Assembly: GCA_947565875.1 (NCBI GenBank)
Contig: CANOHR010000006.1
Location: forward strand, 1 to 19,549
Source: an uncultured Pseudoflavonifractor sp.
GTDB taxonomy: Bacteria > Bacillota > Clostridia > Oscillospirales > Oscillospiraceae
Reading direction: 5' to 3'
DNA: 19,549 bases
The stretch's first letter is position 1. Each line of letters opens with the position of its first letter. Under the pieces are notes generated by a model. That model ran no database searches. It had not been told where the DNA came from and worked only from the letters and a program-made list of their open reading frames with translations. A program made the position numbers and the translations under genes. Shown here one piece after another: positions 1 to 6,514 of the stretch.

Positions 1-152
1 GGTTTGTCTGCCGCAATAACGGCAACATTGCCATGGAGATGGATATGCCCGCCGAGACCCAGAACGTGGGGGCGGTAGCCATTGAGCTTCTCTACCGCCT
101 GCTGGACATCGCCGACGACGCCTACCCTGAATTTGAGAAGGCTCTGGCTTAA
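1..152 (+). CDS. C-terminal end of an unidentified protein (partial)
   Basis: The frame is open from the left edge (first full codon at position 3) to a TAA at 150-152 and gives the last 49 residues of a protein that starts outside the window. The tail contains FVCRNNGNIAMEMDMPAE followed by an amphipathic helical stretch (AIELLYRLLDIAD) and ends YPEFEKALA. Codon use is GC-rich and matches the neighbouring genes, and a terminator-like hairpin follows 44 bases after the stop, so this is very likely a real gene end. I do not recognise the family, and no catalytic motif is visible in the part present. Confidence 0.75.
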   Translation, partial: FVCRNNGNIAMEMDMPAETQNVGAVAIELLYRLLDIADDAYPEFEKALA

Positions 153-196
153 AAACATCCCTGTCGCGGGAAGATCTCTGTATCCTTTTGTATCGT

Positions 197-240
197 AAAA
201 ACGGATCTGACGACTTTTTCCAAGCTGGCAGATCCGTTTT
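197..240 (+). terminator. Rho-independent terminator of the first gene
   Basis: A perfect 12-bp inverted repeat, AAAACGGATCTG (197-208) and CAGATCCGTTTT (229-240), encloses a 20-base loop and runs into TTTTCCTTTTG. It lies 44 bases after the stop of the + strand gene. The loop is long for a terminator but the U-rich tail fits. Confidence 0.65.
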
Positions 241-266
241 CCTTTTGCATATTCGTTTTCCGGTTA

Positions 267-293
267 GTGCCAGGGGGACGGTTCTTTTGTCAC
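267..293. repeat. Short dispersed-type repeat (GGGGACGGTTCTTTTG core)
   Basis: A 27-bp segment begins GTGCCA and ends TGTCAC, so its ends are imperfect inverted repeats, with the core GGGGACGGTTCTTTTG between them. From memory, this core recurs many times in Firmicutes and other genomes as a small intergenic repeat. Its position between two terminators is typical of such an element. Only one copy was noticed in this window. Confidence 0.5.
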
Positions 294-302
294 GCAAGTA
301 AG

Positions 303-341
303 AAGGGGCGGCTCCGGGAATACATCCCGGAGCCGCCCCTT
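303..341. terminator. Bidirectional hairpin terminator after proS
   Basis: A perfect 17-bp inverted repeat (303-319 with 325-341, 5-base loop) is followed on the + strand by TTTTTTGTGTTTT and on the minus strand by the weaker TTCTTACTT. It begins ten bases after the proS stop on the minus strand, so it should end proS transcripts and also block readthrough from the left. Confidence 0.8.
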
Positions 342-350
342 TTTTGTGTT

Positions 351-1793
351 TTAATACGCCACGCCCCAGTAGATCATCTTTTGGGCCGGTTTGCCGCAGA
401 TGGCACACACGTCGCTGAGCTGCTCCTGCTCCAGGGGGATGCAGCGGGAGGACATGCCCGCTTCCTCCTTCATTTTCAGTTCACACTCCAACTCTCCGCA
501 CCACATGGTCTTGATAAAGCCGCCCTTTTCCTCCTGGAGTTGCTTGGCCTCCTCCAGAGAGAAGGCGGGGAAGGTGTGTTCCTCCAAATTCTGCCTGGCC
601 CGGGCAAAGAGTCCGGCGTGGATCTCGTCCAGCATTTTGGACACGGTCTCCTCAATGTTATCCAGAGAGACAAACTGTTTTTCCCCGGAGTCCCGGCGGA
701 CCAGTACGCACTGATTCTGTTCCATATCCTTGGGCCCCAGCTCCAGCCGGAGGGGGACCCCCTTCATCTCGTACTCGGCAAACTTCCAGCCGGGGGAGTT
801 GTCGCTGTCGTCCATCTTTACCCGGAACCCGGCCTTCTTCAGCCGGTCCATGACGGCCCGGTTGGCCTCCAGCACCCCCTCCTTGTGCTGGGCTACGGGA
901 ATGACCATGACCTGGGTGGGGGCAATGCGGGGGGGCAGCACAAGCCCCCGGTTGTCTCCGTGGACCATGATGATGCCGGCGATCATCCGGGTGGACACCC
1001 CCCAGGAGGTCTGGAAGGGATGGTGGAGCTGGTTGTCCTTGCCGGTGAAGGTAATGTCAAAGGCCTTGGCAAAGCCGTCCCCAAAGTAATGGGAGGTCCC
1101 TCCCTGGAGAGCCTTGTGGTCGTGCATCATGCATTCCACCGTGTAGGTGGCCTCCGCCCCGGAGAATTTCTCCTTGTCTGTCTTCTTTCCCTTCACCACC
1201 GGGATGGCCAGCACATTCTCATAGAAGTCGGCGTAGATGTTGAACATCCGCTCAGTCTCCTCAACGGCCTCCTGGGCGGTAGCGTGCATGGTGTGGCCTT
1301 CCTGCCACAAAAATTCCCGGTGACGGAGGAAGGGCCGGGAGGTCTTCTCCCAGCGCAGCACGCTGGTCCACTGGTTGTAGAGCTTGGGAAGGTCCCGGTG
1401 AGAGTGGATGATGTGGGCGTAGTGGTCACAGAACAGGGTCTCGGAGGTGGGGCGGATACACAGCTTTTCCTCCAGCTTCTCGCTGCCTCCCTGGGTGACC
1501 CAGGCGCACTCGGGGGCAAAGCCCTCCACATGGTCCTTCTCCTTCTGAAGAAGGGACTCGGGGATGAGCATGGGCAGGTACACATTCTCGTGGCCCGTCT
1601 CCTTAAACTCCCTATCCAGGATGGCCTGGATGTTTTCCCAGAGAGCGTAGCCGTAGGGCCGGAGGATAAACATACCCTTCATACTGGTATAGTCAATGAG
1701 TTCCGCCTTCCGGCATACGTCGGTATACCACTGGGCAAAGTTCGCCTCCATATCGGTGATCTGCTCCACCTGCTTCTTGTTGTCCTGCGCCAT
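351..1793 (-). CDS. proS: Prolyl-tRNA synthetase, archaeal/eukaryotic-like (type 3)
   Basis: This cytosolic class II synthetase charges tRNA-Pro with proline. The 480 residues show class II motif 1 (VYLPMLIPESLL, about 71-82), motif 2 (RWEKTSRPFLRHREFLWQEG, about 147-166) and a motif 3 region (about 252-290, with STRMIAGIIMVHGDNRG). It has the short form without an inserted editing domain. The last 60 residues hold a cysteine-bearing zinc-type domain (CGELECE and later CAICGK) and end in YWGVAY, as in type 3 ProRS. I chose the ATG at 1793 because GGATGGAGAG sits at normal spacing before it. The ATG four codons upstream (1805) has its purine run directly abutting it. The gene is monocistronic, with a strong promoter upstream and a hairpin downstream. 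Confidence 0.96.
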   Translation of the reverse strand: MAQDNKKQVEQITDMEANFAQWYTDVCRKAELIDYTSMKGMFILRPYGYALWENIQAILDREFKETGHENVYLPMLIPESLLQKEKDHVEGFAPECAWVTQGGSEKLEEKLCIRPTSETLFCDHYAHIIHSHRDLPKLYNQWTSVLRWEKTSRPFLRHREFLWQEGHTMHATAQEAVEETERMFNIYADFYENVLAIPVVKGKKTDKEKFSGAEATYTVECMMHDHKALQGGTSHYFGDGFAKAFDITFTGKDNQLHHPFQTSWGVSTRMIAGIIMVHGDNRGLVLPPRIAPTQVMVIPVAQHKEGVLEANRAVMDRLKKAGFRVKMDDSDNSPGWKFAEYEMKGVPLRLELGPKDMEQNQCVLVRRDSGEKQFVSLDNIEETVSKMLDEIHAGLFARARQNLEEHTFPAFSLEEAKQLQEEKGGFIKTMWCGELECELKMKEEAGMSSRCIPLEQEQLSDVCAICGKPAQKMIYWGVAY

Positions 1794-1828
1794 ATGTCTC
1801 TCCATCCTTTTCGGTAAAAGTTGGCTTT

Positions 1829-1857
1829 ATTGTACGTCAAGGCCCCTGCAAAGTCAA
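1829..1857 (-). promoter_or_regulatory. Sigma-A type promoter of proS
   Basis: Reading the minus strand, TTGACT (1857-1852), 17 bases, then TACAAT (1834-1829); each hexamer matches the consensus at 5 of 6 positions. Transcription would start about 30 bases before the proS ATG. Confidence 0.8.
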
Positions 1858-1876
1858 GTAGGGCGCGACGCCCTAC
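1858..1876. repeat. Short perfect hairpin (GTAGGGCG/CGCCCTAC)
   Basis: Eight-base arms GTAGGGCG (1858-1865) and CGCCCTAC (1869-1876) enclose CGA. The hairpin abuts the proS -35 box and contains the stop codon of the patatin-like gene. It has no U-run, so it is a poor terminator. The GTAGGGC end resembles the larger repeat at 2765-2835, and it may be a short relative of that family. Confidence 0.5.
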
Positions 1877-2715
1877 ATTTCCACAAACTTCAATATCCTG
1901 GGCCCTTCGTCATACCCCATGTGGTAAAGCCGTTCCACCGCCGCTTTGTCCCGGGTGAGGGTGGCCATACCGCCGATATCGGAGGGAGCGGCCAGCAGGG
2001 CCTTCCCCTCCCTCTCCATCTCCCGGATGGCCGCCACATCCCGGTTATACCGGATGGAGCGGCGGAGAAGGGCGCTGTAGGTGTTGGGCCAACGGCCGAG
2101 GGCCGTTTCCATGACATCCTGGTGATCCAGCAGTGGGCGGAGGTAGTCCGCCGGTCGGGTAAGAAGAAGTACCAGCCTGTCGCAGCCCTGCTCCAAAGCC
2201 CGCTTGTAGGGGACCGGATCGGCAATGCCTCCATCGAAGCAGAGCCTCCCCTTCACCGGATAGGGCCGGCAGGCTCCCGGCACACAGCAGGAGCCTTTAA
2301 TCACGTCAAAATCTCCCTGGGCCAGCTCCTTCTTGCCATAATAGACGGCTTCCCCCGTTTCCGCGTCGGTGACCACCGCCTCATAGCGGGCGGTATCGGC
2401 GTTGAAGGCGTCCAGATCCACCGGGTCCTCCCCACCGGGACCGGAAAGGAAGGTATAGGGATAGTCCAGATTGATATAGGAGCCGGTGCGCAGCATATTG
2501 TGCATGGACATATACTCCCGGCGAAAGGCGTAGTCCAGGTAAAAGCGAAGATTCCGCCCCCGTTGGCGGGCAAGGTAGGAGACCATATTGCCGCTTCCGG
2601 CGGATACGCCGATCAGGTAGTCGAAAGGCTGGAGGCCCTGGTCGTTAAAATAGTCGTAGATCCCGGCGGTGAAAGCTCCCCTCATCCCGCCGCCTACGTC
2701 GATAATGCCTAGCAT
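1873..2715 (-). CDS. Patatin-like phospholipase family protein
   Basis: A predicted serine lipid hydrolase of the patatin fold (280 residues), closest in layout to the YjjU/RssA-like bacterial group. The oxyanion-hole glycines are GGGMRG (8-13). The nucleophile elbow is GVSAG (36-40) with Ser38. The dyad aspartate is in FDGG (Asp161). No signal peptide is seen, so it should act in the cytosol or at the inner face of the membrane; its lipid substrate is unknown. The ATG at 2715 has AAAGGAG at good spacing. The frame stays open upstream to 2826, but that extension only translates the inverted repeat. The stop TAG lies in a small hairpin next to the proS promoter. It is 155 bases downstream of fakA with repeats between, so co-transcription is uncertain. 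Confidence 0.9.
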   Translation of the reverse strand: MLGIIDVGGGMRGAFTAGIYDYFNDQGLQPFDYLIGVSAGSGNMVSYLARQRGRNLRFYLDYAFRREYMSMHNMLRTGSYINLDYPYTFLSGPGGEDPVDLDAFNADTARYEAVVTDAETGEAVYYGKKELAQGDFDVIKGSCCVPGACRPYPVKGRLCFDGGIADPVPYKRALEQGCDRLVLLLTRPADYLRPLLDHQDVMETALGRWPNTYSALLRRSIRYNRDVAAIREMEREGKALLAAPSDIGGMATLTRDKAAVERLYHMGYDEGPRILKFVEM

Positions 2716-2764
2716 GGCGTTTCTCCTTTGCGATAAAAGAGCCTGATTGGGCCGATAAATAAGC

Positions 2765-2835
2765 AGCGGCCCCGTGAGGTCACAGGGCCCTACGAAGGGA
2801 GGAACCGTAGGGCCCGATGACCTCATCGGGCCGCT
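2765..2835. repeat. Two inverted copies of a palindromic repeat unit
   Basis: Two 30-bp units (2765-2794 and 2806-2835) in opposite orientation match at 26 of 30 positions and are separated by 11 bases. Each unit is itself a near-palindrome: GTGAGGTCAC forms the centre of the left copy and ATGACCTCAT that of the right copy. The differences preserve pairing within each unit (G-C replaced by A-T). This is a REP-like intergenic element between fakA and the patatin-like gene. Confidence 0.7.
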
Positions 2836-2870
2836 TTTACGCGCCTTATCCAGGTGGATCCCAGGATATC

Positions 2871-4544
2871 TTATTCAGCCGAGATCATATAGTAGTAGAC
2901 TGGCTGTCCGCCTGAGAGAAGGGTGATCTCCGCCTTGGGACAGGCGGCGGTGAAGAGCTTCAGGGCCTTCTCCGCGTCGGATTCCTTTACATCTTCACCA
3001 TAGTAGATGTTGATAAACTCGGCGTTCTGGAAAAGTTCCTCCTTGGCCATCTTCTTCAGGATCTTGTCCAGACTCTTCTGGGTGTCAAAGAGCTTTCCGT
3101 TCAAAAGGGCCATATGGTCTCCCTTCTTGATAGCAAAGCCGCCGAAGTCGCTGTCCCGGGCGGCGTAGGTCACCTCGGCGGTGGAGACGCCGGACATAGC
3201 CTCCGTCATGGCGGAGACGTTTGCCTCTATATCGGCGTCGGGATCCATGACCAGCAGGGTGGCAATGCCCTGAGGTACCGTTTTGCTGGGGATCACCACT
3301 ACCTGCTTGCCCTCCACCAGCCTTTCACACTGCTGGGCGGCCATAATAATATTTTTGTTGTTGGGAAGGACAAAGACCACCTCGGCGGGAGTGGCGTTGA
3401 TCTGACGAAGGATGTCTTCGGTGGAGGGGTTCATGGTTTGACCGCCGGAGATGACCCCGTCCACCCCCAGATCCTTGAATACGGAGGCCAGCCCCTGGCC
3501 TGCGGCCACCGCCACCACGCCGTAGCGCTTTTCCGGTTCGGCAATAACGGGCTCCTCCAGCTGCTTTTCCACCTGGTCCAGGTCGTCGGTGGACTGGACA
3601 TGCTTCCCGGCGGCCAGATCCTCCGCCTGGGTGCGCATATTTTCGATCTTGGCAAGTTCCAAAATACCGTACTTGGCGCTCTCCGTCAAAGCGGCGCCGG
3701 GAGTATCGGTGTGAACGTGGACCTTGAACTCCTCGTCGCTCTCTCCGATGACCAAGCTGTCGCCAATGCTGTTGAGGTAGGCCCGGAAGGGCTCCAGGTT
3801 CACGTTCTCCTTCTCCTTACGGACGATGAAGACCGTGTCATAGGTAAAGGTGATGTCCTCGTCCCCCAGAGAGGCAAAGTCGGCCCCGGTGGGCTTGGCC
3901 TCGGGAAGATCGGCGCCCTCAGGCATAGCCTCCCCCCGCATCTCATCCAGCATACCCTGGAGAATGACCAGGAAGCCCTTTCCGCCGGAATCCACCACTC
4001 CGGCCTTTTTAAGGACCGGATTTTGCTCGGTGGTATGTTCCAAAGCCACCAGGCCCTCCCGGATGGCGTTCTCCAGCACATACTCGGCGCCGCTGTCCTC
4101 CCGGGCGGCGGCGGCCGCGGCGGCGGCGGAGAGCCGGGAGACGGTGAGGATGGTGCCCTCGGCGGGCTTCATTACCGCCTTATAGGCAGCGGCCACGCCG
4201 AAGTCCAGGGCAATAGCCAGGTCCCGGCCGTCGATGGTCTCCTTTTCCTTTACCGCCTTGGCAAGGCCACGGAAGAGGAGCGAGAGGATCACGCCGGAGT
4301 TGCCCCGTGCGCCCCGGAGAAGGGCGTTGGCGGTGGCGTTGGCGGCGGCGCCCACAGAGGAATAACTCTTTTTACCCATTTCCTGGGCAGCAGCGCTCAT
4401 GGTCATGGACATGTTGGTGCCAGTGTCCCCATCGGGGACGGGAAAGACGTTGAGTTCATTGATCTGCTGTTTTTGGGCGCTGATGGCGGCCGAGCCGTGG
4501 ACGATCATCCGGGCGAACAACGCCCCGTCAATGGTAGTGATCAT
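2871..4544 (-). CDS. fakA: DAK2/DegV-type fatty acid kinase subunit FakA (YloV-like)
   Basis: FakA is the ATP-binding kinase subunit that phosphorylates fatty acids delivered by a FakB (DegV-type) carrier, feeding exogenous fatty acids into phospholipid synthesis. The 557 residues match the usual length. The N-terminal DhaL domain carries NVFPVPDGDTGTNM (32-45), the Mg-ATP binding signature, and GARGNSGVILS further on. The middle and C-terminal parts follow the FakA layout (VVAVAAGQGL, ISGGQTMNPSTEDI, VFVLPNNKNI). No FakB gene is in the window. The start at 4544 has AAGGAAGG upstream. An in-frame ATG at 4592 would lie inside the preceding gene and is not used. It sits 16 bases after the yloU-like gene, the conserved pairing. 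An eight-alanine run is coded at 4104-4127. Confidence 0.94.
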   Translation of the reverse strand: MITTIDGALFARMIVHGSAAISAQKQQINELNVFPVPDGDTGTNMSMTMSAAAQEMGKKSYSSVGAAANATANALLRGARGNSGVILSLLFRGLAKAVKEKETIDGRDLAIALDFGVAAAYKAVMKPAEGTILTVSRLSAAAAAAAAREDSGAEYVLENAIREGLVALEHTTEQNPVLKKAGVVDSGGKGFLVILQGMLDEMRGEAMPEGADLPEAKPTGADFASLGDEDITFTYDTVFIVRKEKENVNLEPFRAYLNSIGDSLVIGESDEEFKVHVHTDTPGAALTESAKYGILELAKIENMRTQAEDLAAGKHVQSTDDLDQVEKQLEEPVIAEPEKRYGVVAVAAGQGLASVFKDLGVDGVISGGQTMNPSTEDILRQINATPAEVVFVLPNNKNIIMAAQQCERLVEGKQVVVIPSKTVPQGIATLLVMDPDADIEANVSAMTEAMSGVSTAEVTYAARDSDFGGFAIKKGDHMALLNGKLFDTQKSLDKILKKMAKEELFQNAEFINIYYGEDVKESDAEKALKLFTAACPKAEITLLSGGQPVYYYMISAE

Positions 4545-4560
4545 AGTTTGTTCCTTCCTT

Positions 4561-4911
4561 TCAGCCGATGACCATGGAGTCAACGAATACATCCACCCGT
4601 TTGACCTCCGCGCCGGTGGCCCGGCTGACGTTATACTTGACCTCGCTCATGATGGAGCGGCTCACCGCCATCAGGTTTACCCCATTGTCCACAATGATGT
4701 GAAGTTCCAGGGAGATGGTGCCGTCTTCGTTGTAGGTGACCTTTACGCCCTTGGACATGGACTCCCGGCGAAGAAGATGGACAAGACCGTCGGTGGTGGA
4801 GCGGATGGCCATGCCCTTCACCCCGTAGCAGTTGGTGGCGGCGGCGCCGGTGATGTTGGTAAAGACGTCGCTGCTGATGGTGATCAGGCCCTTTTCCGTT
4901 TGCAGCTTCAT
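4561..4911 (-). CDS. Asp23/Gls24 family protein (YloU-like)
   Basis: A 116-residue small cytosolic protein of the Asp23/Gls24 (DUF322) family. Features of the family are the opening GLITISSDVFTNITGAAATN, a central segment with GVKVTYNEDGTISLELHIIVDNG, and a C-terminal amphipathic helix ending VKRVDVFVDSMVIG. Members of this family are linked to envelope stress or the membrane; the exact role of the YloU branch is not settled. The ATG at 4911 is preceded by AAAGGAGGG at 8 bases. An in-frame ATG 11 codons upstream overlaps this ribosome site and is rejected. It is the first gene of the yloU-fakA operon, as in many Firmicutes, and is driven by the promoter at 4967-4995. Confidence 0.9.
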   Translation of the reverse strand: MKLQTEKGLITISSDVFTNITGAAATNCYGVKGMAIRSTTDGLVHLLRRESMSKGVKVTYNEDGTISLELHIIVDNGVNLMAVSRSIMSEVKYNVSRATGAEVKRVDVFVDSMVIG

Positions 4912-4966
4912 GGGGAAGACCCTCCTTTTTTTAACACGAAGCATTTTTTTCCATTCTATCGTTTCT

Positions 4967-4995
4967 ATTGTATTCTATTTTCCGCAAAATTACAA
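4967..4995 (-). promoter_or_regulatory. Promoter of the yloU-fakA operon
   Basis: On the minus strand, TTGTAA (4995-4990), 17 bases, TACAAT (4972-4967). It diverges from the promoter at 5018-5046, and the two -35 boxes lie in a perfect 10-bp inverted repeat (4986-4995 with 5018-5027). Confidence 0.75.
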
Positions 4996-5017
4996 GGGAA
5001 AAAGTGGGTAGAAACAA

Positions 5018-5046
5018 TTGTAATTTTCCCTGAAATCGTGTAAACT
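5018..5046 (+). promoter_or_regulatory. Promoter of the 61-residue membrane protein gene
   Basis: TTGTAA (5018-5023), 17 bases, TAAACT (5041-5046). The -35 hexamer and the TTTT after it are identical to those of the divergent yloU promoter. Confidence 0.65.
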
Positions 5047-5081
5047 ATGGGTAGCTATTTAAAAAAGGGGGAACCGCGCTT

Positions 5082-5267
5082 ATGAAGATCGCCCGTTTTG
5101 TACTGAAGATCGTGGGGCTTTGTCTGGCCCTTGCGGCGGCGGCGTGCTGCGTCATTGCCTACTGGGACAAGATCACCGAGTGCGTCCATTCTGTGGGAAA
5201 GGCCCTGGGCCTGAAGTGCTGCCAAAGTCCGTCGGAGTATGACGACTACGCTGACTGGGACGACTAA
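5082..5267 (+). CDS. Small single-pass membrane protein, unknown function
   Basis: A 61-residue protein of unknown function. A basic start (MKIARFVLK) leads into one hydrophobic segment (about residues 7-27), then a short amphipathic part with HSVGKALGLKCCQ and a very acidic tail (SEYDDYADWDD). This gives a single membrane anchor with a charged tail; it could also be an uncleaved signal anchor. GGGGGA lies about 9 bases before the ATG, a promoter lies upstream, and a strong terminator follows 8 bases after the stop. The gene is therefore a complete single-gene transcription unit despite its size. Its position divergent from yloU-fakA may reflect shared control, but that is inference. Confidence 0.8.
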   Translation: MKIARFVLKIVGLCLALAAAACCVIAYWDKITECVHSVGKALGLKCCQSPSEYDDYADWDD

Positions 5268-5275
5268 AAAAGAAA

Positions 5276-5314
5276 AACACCGCCGGAGGCAGGAAGCCTC
5301 CGGCGGTGTTTTTT
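5276..5314. terminator. Strong bidirectional terminator
   Basis: A perfect 15-bp inverted repeat (5276-5290 with 5296-5310, loop AGGAA) is followed by a T-run to 5314 on the + strand and by TTTTTCTTTTTT on the minus strand. It separates the convergent small membrane gene and the zinc-ribbon gene. Confidence 0.92.
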
Positions 5315-5324
5315 GTCCGCCTCT

Positions 5325-5936
5325 TTATTGAAAGGGGGGAGTTTCTATCTTTACAGGAGTACCGCACCGGGAACAAAAGGAGGCGCCTGACGGTAGACTT
5401 TGACCACATTTGCGGCAAAAGGCCGCCTGGGGGGAGGAAGCTTGGAGCGGCTGCGCCAGAGAAAATTCCTCTGGCGCCGGCAGTGTTTCAGGCTGTTGTG
5501 CGGAGGGGAAAAACAGGGCCTTTCGTTTGAAGTAATAGACCGCTACCAACGGATAGAAAATGACAACGGCGATCAGGGAGGCTTCCGCCATAGAAATATC
5601 AGGGACGTCATAGAGGTAAAAAATGATGACTATATATAGTCGGTAAACGACAGTGAGGGGAAGATGGATCATAACAGCATACCAGCCATAAGCGGCCCAA
5701 CGAAACAGTCCCACAACGCAAACCACCAGCAGCGCCAGATCTGTCAAGAAAAAAATAAGATCTATGACAGTAAGGGCATATAGAAGGTCGCCGGGGTGAA
5801 GCTGAAACTCTTTAAAATAACCCAGTTCCTCAAAGATGTTTCCGAGGGTCACCAGAATACCAAGCGGAAGGGCGACAAAGCGAAAAAAAGTGTGGTAAGC
5901 CAGGGGAGTCTTGTTTCTGTCGGTATAGCGGACCAT
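5325..5936 (-). CDS. Multi-pass membrane protein with C-terminal zinc ribbon
   Basis: A 203-residue protein not assignable to a named function. About four membrane segments can be seen (roughly residues 16-34, 50-78, 84-108 and 119-136). A proline- and glutamine-rich linker follows, then a C-terminal zinc ribbon with CRKCG (174-178) and CSRCG (188-192), spacing CxxC-x10-CxxC. Ribbons of this type are common on membrane proteins of gut Firmicutes. The ATG at 5936 has AAAGGAGGG upstream and is preferred to the ATG 14 codons earlier, which lies upstream of that site. Base composition is visibly less GC-rich than its neighbours (31 G/C in 60 at 5641-5700), suggesting looser constraint or a different origin. 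It is a single gene between two terminators. Confidence 0.82.
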   Translation of the reverse strand: MVRYTDRNKTPLAYHTFFRFVALPLGILVTLGNIFEELGYFKEFQLHPGDLLYALTVIDLIFFLTDLALLVVCVVGLFRWAAYGWYAVMIHLPLTVVYRLYIVIIFYLYDVPDISMAEASLIAVVIFYPLVAVYYFKRKALFFPSAQQPETLPAPEEFSLAQPLQASSPQAAFCRKCGQSLPSGASFCSRCGTPVKIETPPFQ

Positions 5937-5957
5937 GGCTGTTCCCTCCTTTTCATC

Positions 5958-5986
5958 ATAGTACCACAGAGAGGGCAAAAAGTCGA
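5958..5986 (-). promoter_or_regulatory. Possible promoter of the zinc-ribbon membrane gene
   Basis: On the minus strand, TCGACT (5986-5981), 17 bases, TACTAT (5963-5958), each 4 of 6 to consensus. It places the start about 15-20 bases before the ribosome site region. Confidence 0.45.
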
Positions 5987-6050
5987 ATCCAAATTTGCGG
6001 GAGGCATCCGCTTTTTCTTCGGAAGGCAGGGGCCGGGTACTGCTGGAGGC

Positions 6051-6083
6051 AAAAAAACAGACGCCGAAGCGTCTGCTTTTTTT
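6051..6083 (-). terminator. Terminator of the ATP synthase operon
   Basis: On the minus strand, GCAGACGC, loop TTCG, GCGTCTG then TTTTTTT. The 7-bp stem with a stable UUCG tetraloop and a seven-base U-run starts about 12 bases after the atpC stop. Confidence 0.92.
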
Positions 6084-6094
6084 GCTGTTTTGGT

Positions 6095-6490
6095 TTACCC
6101 CGCGGCCTTGATCCGGGCCAGGGCACGGGAAAGCTTGGCCTTGGCCATTTCCAACTCGGCGCCGTCCTTGGCGTTCTGGATCCGGCGCTCCGCCTCCTCC
6201 TTGGCCCGCTGGGCACGGTTTTTGTCAATGTCCTCGGCCCACTCAAAGGTGGTGGCTACCAGCCGGACGTCATCCTTTGTTACCGCCAGCATCCCTCCGG
6301 CGCAGGCCGCCGTTTTCCTCTGACCGTCGATGACCACGGCAGCCTCCCCGGTCCCCAGGGCGGTCACATAGGGGGCATGGCGGGGCAGGATACACACGTC
6401 GCCCCCCAGGGCCCGGACGATCAGCTTCTCGGCGTTTCCGTCGTAGAAGCCCCCGTCGGGGGTCACGATCTGTAAATGAAAGGTCGTCAT
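6095..6490 (-). CDS. atpC: F1F0 ATP synthase epsilon subunit
   Basis: The epsilon subunit is part of the F1 central stalk and inhibits ATP hydrolysis. The 131 residues show the N-terminal beta-sandwich (FHLQIVTPDGGFYDGNAEKL, then GGDVCILPRHAPYVTALGTG) and a C-terminal helical hairpin with many alternating Ala, Arg and Glu (RAQRAKEEAERRIQ). Length and layout are normal. GGAAAGGAAAC-type purines precede the ATG. It lies 24 bases after atpD, is the last gene of the operon and is followed by a strong terminator. Confidence 0.96.
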   Translation of the reverse strand: MTTFHLQIVTPDGGFYDGNAEKLIVRALGGDVCILPRHAPYVTALGTGEAAVVIDGQRKTAACAGGMLAVTKDDVRLVATTFEWAEDIDKNRAQRAKEEAERRIQNAKDGAELEMAKAKLSRALARIKAAG

Positions 6491-6514
6491 AGAAGTTTCC
6501 TTTCCCCCAAAGCC

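Noticed and set aside
267..1817. A 516-codon + strand frame antisense to proS
   Set aside because: It starts in a terminator and repeat region, mirrors the proS codons and has no recognisable domain.
2716..2826. N-terminal extension of the patatin-like protein
   Set aside because: It translates the inverted repeat, and the ribosome site and family start lie at 2715.
3114..4571. A 485-codon + strand frame antisense to fakA
   Set aside because: Same cause: it is a shadow of a GC-rich real gene, rich in Gly and His, with no ribosome site of note.
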